From CAZKYP01 sp964556885 (lineage in GTDB: Bacteria; Planctomycetota; Phycisphaerae; Sedimentisphaerales; Anaerobacaceae): a stretch of 9,578 nucleotides of DNA. The notes beneath the pieces are model-generated. The model was not told where the DNA came from. It saw nothing but the letters and a program-made list of their open reading frames with translations, and made no database searches. Location of the stretch: assembly GCA_964556885.1 (NCBI GenBank), contig CAZKYP010000128.1, positions 1 to 9,578 of the forward strand, read 5' to 3'. Of the stretch, positions 6,306-9,578 are shown piece after piece. Made by a program: the position numbers and the translations under genes. Position 1 is the first letter of the stretch; every line of letters begins with the position of its first letter.

Positions 6306-7457
6306 TCATACTTCCCAGTTAAGTTTGTTCTGGTTTCGATAGTAGAATCTACCGAGCAAATGGGCCAGGACGAAGATTATATACACCATGATGAGGTAAA
6401 ATACGCCTTCAATAGTTACGATGGTGAATCCGTAGGAATGCTCATTTTCGTGCGGAAGGCTCACTATAATGATTGGTATGAGCAATGTTGCGACAGAGAA
6501 CAGCACGATTCCGCAGTATTGAAAAAATGTGCTGAAAACAGAGCCGATCAGCAGGATAGGATTTAGGCCGCTGAAGGAATCGAACATGATTGTGGCCAGC
6601 AAACCCATCGGGAAAAAGAAAATACCGGATGCAAGGAGTAGCCAGAAAATTGCGTCTTTATTTTGAACGATAAGATAATATATACCGACTGGTGCGAAGA
6701 AAACCAGACAACAGGCTATTATGTATAACATCTGCGACAGCATCTCGTAAAAGTCGACTATTGCGAAGGCGTCCGGTGCTCGCGTACCGCCTTTGGCGCT
6801 GTCACGAACACATTCACTGAAATACCAATACATGTAAATTCTAATGGCAATGTTAATGATGAAACCCGGAAGGCCGATCACTATTCCCAGTGGCCCTAAC
6901 AATATACCGGTGATATTTATCAGAAACGGAATACCGACAAAAATTCCCAGATGCAGCAATCCGGCAAAACTCATAGGGTAAAGAAATATATCTACGATCC
7001 AGGGCAGCTTTCTGTGTCCGGCCGGTTCGGATTCTGTTTCAATCTTGTGCTCGATGCTTATTTCCATTGTGGCGGGCTGTTCCGCCTGCGGCTCCTGAAG
7101 TTTGTATTCTTCCGGCACATCGAGCAGGGTTAAATTACCGCCCGCGCCTACCAGCCGGGTCCTTGGGTCCGTGTCGTTTTTTTGCTCGGTGTCGGAGCTG
7201 GTGTCCGGCTCAGCCTGCGTTACAATGGGGCTCTTACACTTCGGGCAAAAACCGTCTTTGCCTATGAAGTTCTGAGGAACGCTTATCTTCAGGCCGCAGT
7301 TTTTGCACTGTAGCTCCATAGCGGCCGATTCGAAAGGTATGACGATGACGTGGTCGCATTTGGGACATTTGCCTTTTTTGCCGGCGTGAATTTTGGAAAC
7401 ACGGATTCTGCCCCCGCAGTTTTTACAGTTAAACTTTATAAAATCCGCATCATCCAC
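6306..7457 (-). CDS. Double zinc-ribbon multi-membrane-segment protein, paralogue C
   Basis: This copy (383 residues) lies nearest alaS. It has two N-terminal ribbons, C11/C14/C31/C34 and C51/C54/C71/C74, where A and B have one. After an acidic stretch come GGNLTLLDVPEEY (106-118), a second charged linker, PWIVDIFLYP (152-161) and about six hydrophobic segments carrying ECVRDSAKGGTRAPD (215-229), FFPMGLLA, MFDSFSGLNPILL (291-303), AHLLGRFYY and a final KLNWEV. GTG 7457 is the start that includes both ribbons; TAA immediately precedes it in frame. AGGAAA (complement of 7471-7476) lies 13 bases upstream, rather far. Met47, just ahead of the second ribbon, aligns with the start of A and B and is a possible alternative start. 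Function is not recognised; a DNA/protein-binding or redox-sensing ribbon tethered to the membrane is only a guess. Confidence 0.8.
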   Translation of the reverse strand: MDDADFIKFNCKNCGGRIRVSKIHAGKKGKCPKCDHVIVIPFESAAMELQCKNCGLKISVPQNFIGKDGFCPKCKSPIVTQAEPDTSSDTEQKNDTDPRTRLVGAGGNLTLLDVPEEYKLQEPQAEQPATMEISIEHKIETESEPAGHRKLPWIVDIFLYPMSFAGLLHLGIFVGIPFLINITGILLGPLGIVIGLPGFIINIAIRIYMYWYFSECVRDSAKGGTRAPDAFAIVDFYEMLSQMLYIIACCLVFFAPVGIYYLIVQNKDAIFWLLLASGIFFFPMGLLATIMFDSFSGLNPILLIGSVFSTFFQYCGIVLFSVATLLIPIIIVSLPHENEHSYGFTIVTIEGVFYLIMVYIIFVLAHLLGRFYYRNQNKLNWEV

Positions 7458-7543
7458 TTATCGAAACCGCTTTCCTGAAAAAGTATCTGCTGTGCACTCA
7501 GCGGCGATCCATCAGCTCTGCTCTAATGAATACTACGCTTCGG

Positions 7544-7589
7544 AGCGGATTTTCTTTAACAAGAAATCTTAAAAGAAGATTTTTCCGCT
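7544..7589. other. Imperfect palindrome between alaS and the membrane cluster
   Basis: AGCGGA (7544-7549) pairs with TCCGCT (7584-7589), enclosing an AT-only stem AAATCTT/AAGATTT (7564-7570 with 7576-7582). It lies 17 bases beyond the alaS stop and about 85 bases before the GTG of paralogue C. There is no T-run after it on the minus strand, so a role as alaS terminator or attenuating structure is weakly supported. The rest of the roughly 150-base gap shows nothing I can name. Confidence 0.25.
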
Positions 7590-7605
7590 GTTTTTGTACG
7601 GCTAA

Positions 7606-9578
7606 TCAGGCGTTTATTTTTTCTTTTATTAATTCTGCGGCTTTGGCCAGTGCATCTTCGATTTTTTCCGGATTTTTTCCGCCGGCCTGGGCCATTTGCG
7701 GCCGTCCTCCGCCTCCGCCGCCTACGATAGGCGCGATTTCCTTTATGATGTCGCCCGCCTTTAATCCTCTTTTGACAAGATCATCGGTTATACCTGCTAA
7801 AAGCGTTACCTTGCCTTCGTCTTCGAACCCAAAAACAACAGCGGCGGTTTTTGCCTTTTTCTTAAGCATATCGACTGCTTCACGGGCCTGTTCGATAGAT
7901 GTTGTTGAGAGTCGCCCGATGACTATATGAGCCTCGCCGATTTTTTCGGATTTTTCAAGCAGTTGTTTTGCCTCGGCCATAACGTCAGTACCGGCGGCCC
8001 TGGAAGCGGTCTTTAGTTTTTTGGTTAATGTTTTATTGTCGTCCAACAGCCGCTCTACTCTCTCGATGAGTGTTTCTGACGGAACCTTTAGTAACGTGGA
8101 GAGTTGATCGACGGTGTCACTGGCTTTTTCCAGATAATTGTTGAGTCCCAAACCTGTAAGAGCGGTAATTCGTCGTACACCTGCTGAAATGCTCTCTTCC
8201 TTGATAATCTTAAAACCGCCGATGGTCCCCAGCCTGTCAACATGGGTGCCGCCGCAGAACTCGCGGCTGAAGGCTTCGCTGATTTGATTTTGGTCCTCAG
8301 CGCCGAGTGCTACGACTCGCACCTCGTTGCCGTACTTTTCTCCGAACAGCGCCATAGCTCCGAGTTGCTGCGCCTGGTCTTTCGGCATGACCGACCACGT
8401 CACCGGCAAGTCGGAGGCTATTTTTTCCCTGACCAAAGTCTCAACTTCTTTGAGCTGCTCTTTGGTCGGCGCTTTGGGATATGTAAAATCGAATCTCAAA
8501 TAATCAGGTCCGACAAAACTTCCCTGCTGGGCGACCGATTTGCCGAGCACCTGCTGCAGCGCCCATTGTAAGAGATGCGTGGCGGTGTGGTTTTTCTTTG
8601 TTGCGTTTCTGTCTTTGCTGACCGTTGCGGTGACATTTTGGCCGATGCTGAATGCTCCTTCCGCGACCTTGCCCCGGTGTACGATACAGTTGGCAATTTT
8701 AATCGTATTTTCGACTACGAACTGGCCTTCGTCCGATTTAATGAGGCCGCAGTCGCCGACCTGCCCACCAGCTTCCGCGTAGAAGCAGGTCTTATCGAGA
8801 ACCAAACCGGCTTCGGTGCCGCTTTCGATGCGGCCATGGTTTTTGTAACCATCGTTGTCAATCCAGCCGATGAGCTTTGCGTCGCAACTGTCGGTGTGGT
8901 ATCGATTCATATCTTCGGTTGTCGGCAGCTCGGTATCGGCCAGGGCGGCCATCAAGGAATCGCTCTTTTGTGCGGCTCTTGCGCGCTGCCTCTGCTGCTG
9001 CATAAGTTCGGCGAATTTGGCGGTGTCAACTTTCAGGTTGCGCTCTGAGGCCATGAGCTCCGTTAAGTCGAGCGGAAAACCGAAAGTGTCGTAAAGCTGG
9101 AATGCATCTTCGCCGTTTATGGTTTTGCCTTCCGACTTCTGTGCCCGTTTTGCCGCCGTGTTGAATATCTCGATGCCTCTGTCAAGCGTTCTGCCAAAGC
9201 TCACTTCTTCTGCTTCGATGACGGTTGAGACGTAATCCGCCCTTTGTTTTATCTCACCGAATGCCTCACCCAGGCAATCGACCACTACCGGCACGAGCTT
9301 ATAAAGGAACGGCTCCTTCATTCCCAATTCTCTGCCGAATCTCGATGCCCTGCGCAGGATTCGACGAATCACATATCCTCTGCCCTCGTTAGAAGGTGTC
9401 GCGCCGTCGGTTATCGCGAACGTCAGGGCGCGGATGTGGTCGGCAATGACCCTGAATGCGTTATCGGTTTTGTTGCCCAGTTGGGCCGTATATTTGTGGC
9501 CGCTTAGCTCGGCGGTGTGATTAATAATCGGCATGAATAAGTCAGTGTCGTAGTTGCTGCGTTTGTTTTGCATAACCG
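7606..9578 (-). CDS. alaS: Alanyl-tRNA synthetase, C-terminal three quarters (5' end outside window)
   Basis: AlaRS charges tRNA-Ala in the cytoplasm and hydrolyses mischarged Ser- and Gly-tRNA-Ala. About 657 of the usual roughly 870 residues are visible; the N-terminal ATP-binding core lies beyond the right edge, and the frame stays open to base 9578, so the ATG at 9573 is internal (it aligns just before the family's SNYDTDLF). Counting from that Met: the end of the class II catalytic/tRNA-recognition region (about 1-205, with SNYDTDLF and GYVIRRILRRA); the editing domain with zinc-site HTATH (329-333) and CGGTH (440-444), all four ligands present; and the C-terminal DHHA1-type domain with the glycine run GGGGGGR (618-624). 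No editing or zinc residue appears lost. It is the first gene of a same-strand run leading into the three zinc-ribbon membrane genes, though a 150-base gap may separate transcripts. Confidence 0.97.
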   Translation of the reverse strand, partial: VMQNKRSNYDTDLFMPIINHTAELSGHKYTAQLGNKTDNAFRVIADHIRALTFAITDGATPSNEGRGYVIRRILRRASRFGRELGMKEPFLYKLVPVVVDCLGEAFGEIKQRADYVSTVIEAEEVSFGRTLDRGIEIFNTAAKRAQKSEGKTINGEDAFQLYDTFGFPLDLTELMASERNLKVDTAKFAELMQQQRQRARAAQKSDSLMAALADTELPTTEDMNRYHTDSCDAKLIGWIDNDGYKNHGRIESGTEAGLVLDKTCFYAEAGGQVGDCGLIKSDEGQFVVENTIKIANCIVHRGKVAEGAFSIGQNVTATVSKDRNATKKNHTATHLLQWALQQVLGKSVAQQGSFVGPDYLRFDFTYPKAPTKEQLKEVETLVREKIASDLPVTWSVMPKDQAQQLGAMALFGEKYGNEVRVVALGAEDQNQISEAFSREFCGGTHVDRLGTIGGFKIIKEESISAGVRRITALTGLGLNNYLEKASDTVDQLSTLLKVPSETLIERVERLLDDNKTLTKKLKTASRAAGTDVMAEAKQLLEKSEKIGEAHIVIGRLSTTSIEQAREAVDMLKKKAKTAAVVFGFEDEGKVTLLAGITDDLVKRGLKAGDIIKEIAPIVGGGGGGRPQMAQAGGKNPEKIEDALAKAAELIKEKINA

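Noticed and set aside
7536..7547. CGCT-TCGG-AGCG hairpin followed by a T-rich stretch, resembling a plus-strand terminator
   Set aside because: The stem is only four base pairs and no plus-strand gene ends upstream of it.
7526..7930. Plus-strand frame opposite the 3' end of alaS, including a run of prolines
   Set aside because: It is the antisense shadow of the glycine-rich DHHA1 region of alaS, with no ribosome-binding site and no recognisable domain.

Overview
The window is chromosomal and of ordinary coding density. A moderate-GC background, tandem zinc-ribbon/multi-membrane-segment proteins and an Aquifex-type aconitase suggest a Planctomycetota bacterium, perhaps of the Phycisphaerae/Sedimentisphaerales. 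That placement is inferred from protein style, not from a marker gene, and is only moderately secure. AlaRS, HisD and aconitase are core metabolic genes, and there is no phage, plasmid or defence module here.

Plus-strand half (1-4286): the window opens inside an aconitase gene, cut by the left edge. Directly after its stop codon comes a small AT-rich cassette (about 928-1363). It holds a four-helix-bundle (23S rRNA intervening-sequence/S23-type) gene broken by an in-frame TAA, and it is bracketed by inverted copies of an 8-bp iterated motif. Next comes a LOG-family nucleotide phosphoribohydrolase-like gene, and then a 77-bp palindromic element in which every base can be placed in a perfect four-way cloverleaf. 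It is followed by a secreted protein of unknown function with an internal duplication, closely spaced before hisD (histidinol dehydrogenase).

Minus-strand half (9578-4305): alaS (5' end outside the window) is followed by three tandem paralogues on the same strand. Each encodes an N-terminal C-x2-C/C-x2-C zinc ribbon (two ribbons in the alaS-proximal copy), a charged linker carrying a conserved LTLLD motif, and a membrane domain with about six hydrophobic segments and shared signatures. hisD and the last paralogue converge with only 18 bp between them.

The parts most worth a second look are the three-gene membrane family, which I do not recognise, the inverted-repeat-flanked four-helix cassette, and the cloverleaf repeat, whose two hairpin arms differ in stem sequence but keep pairing and the same GAA loop. 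I see no convincing new multi-gene system beyond these.
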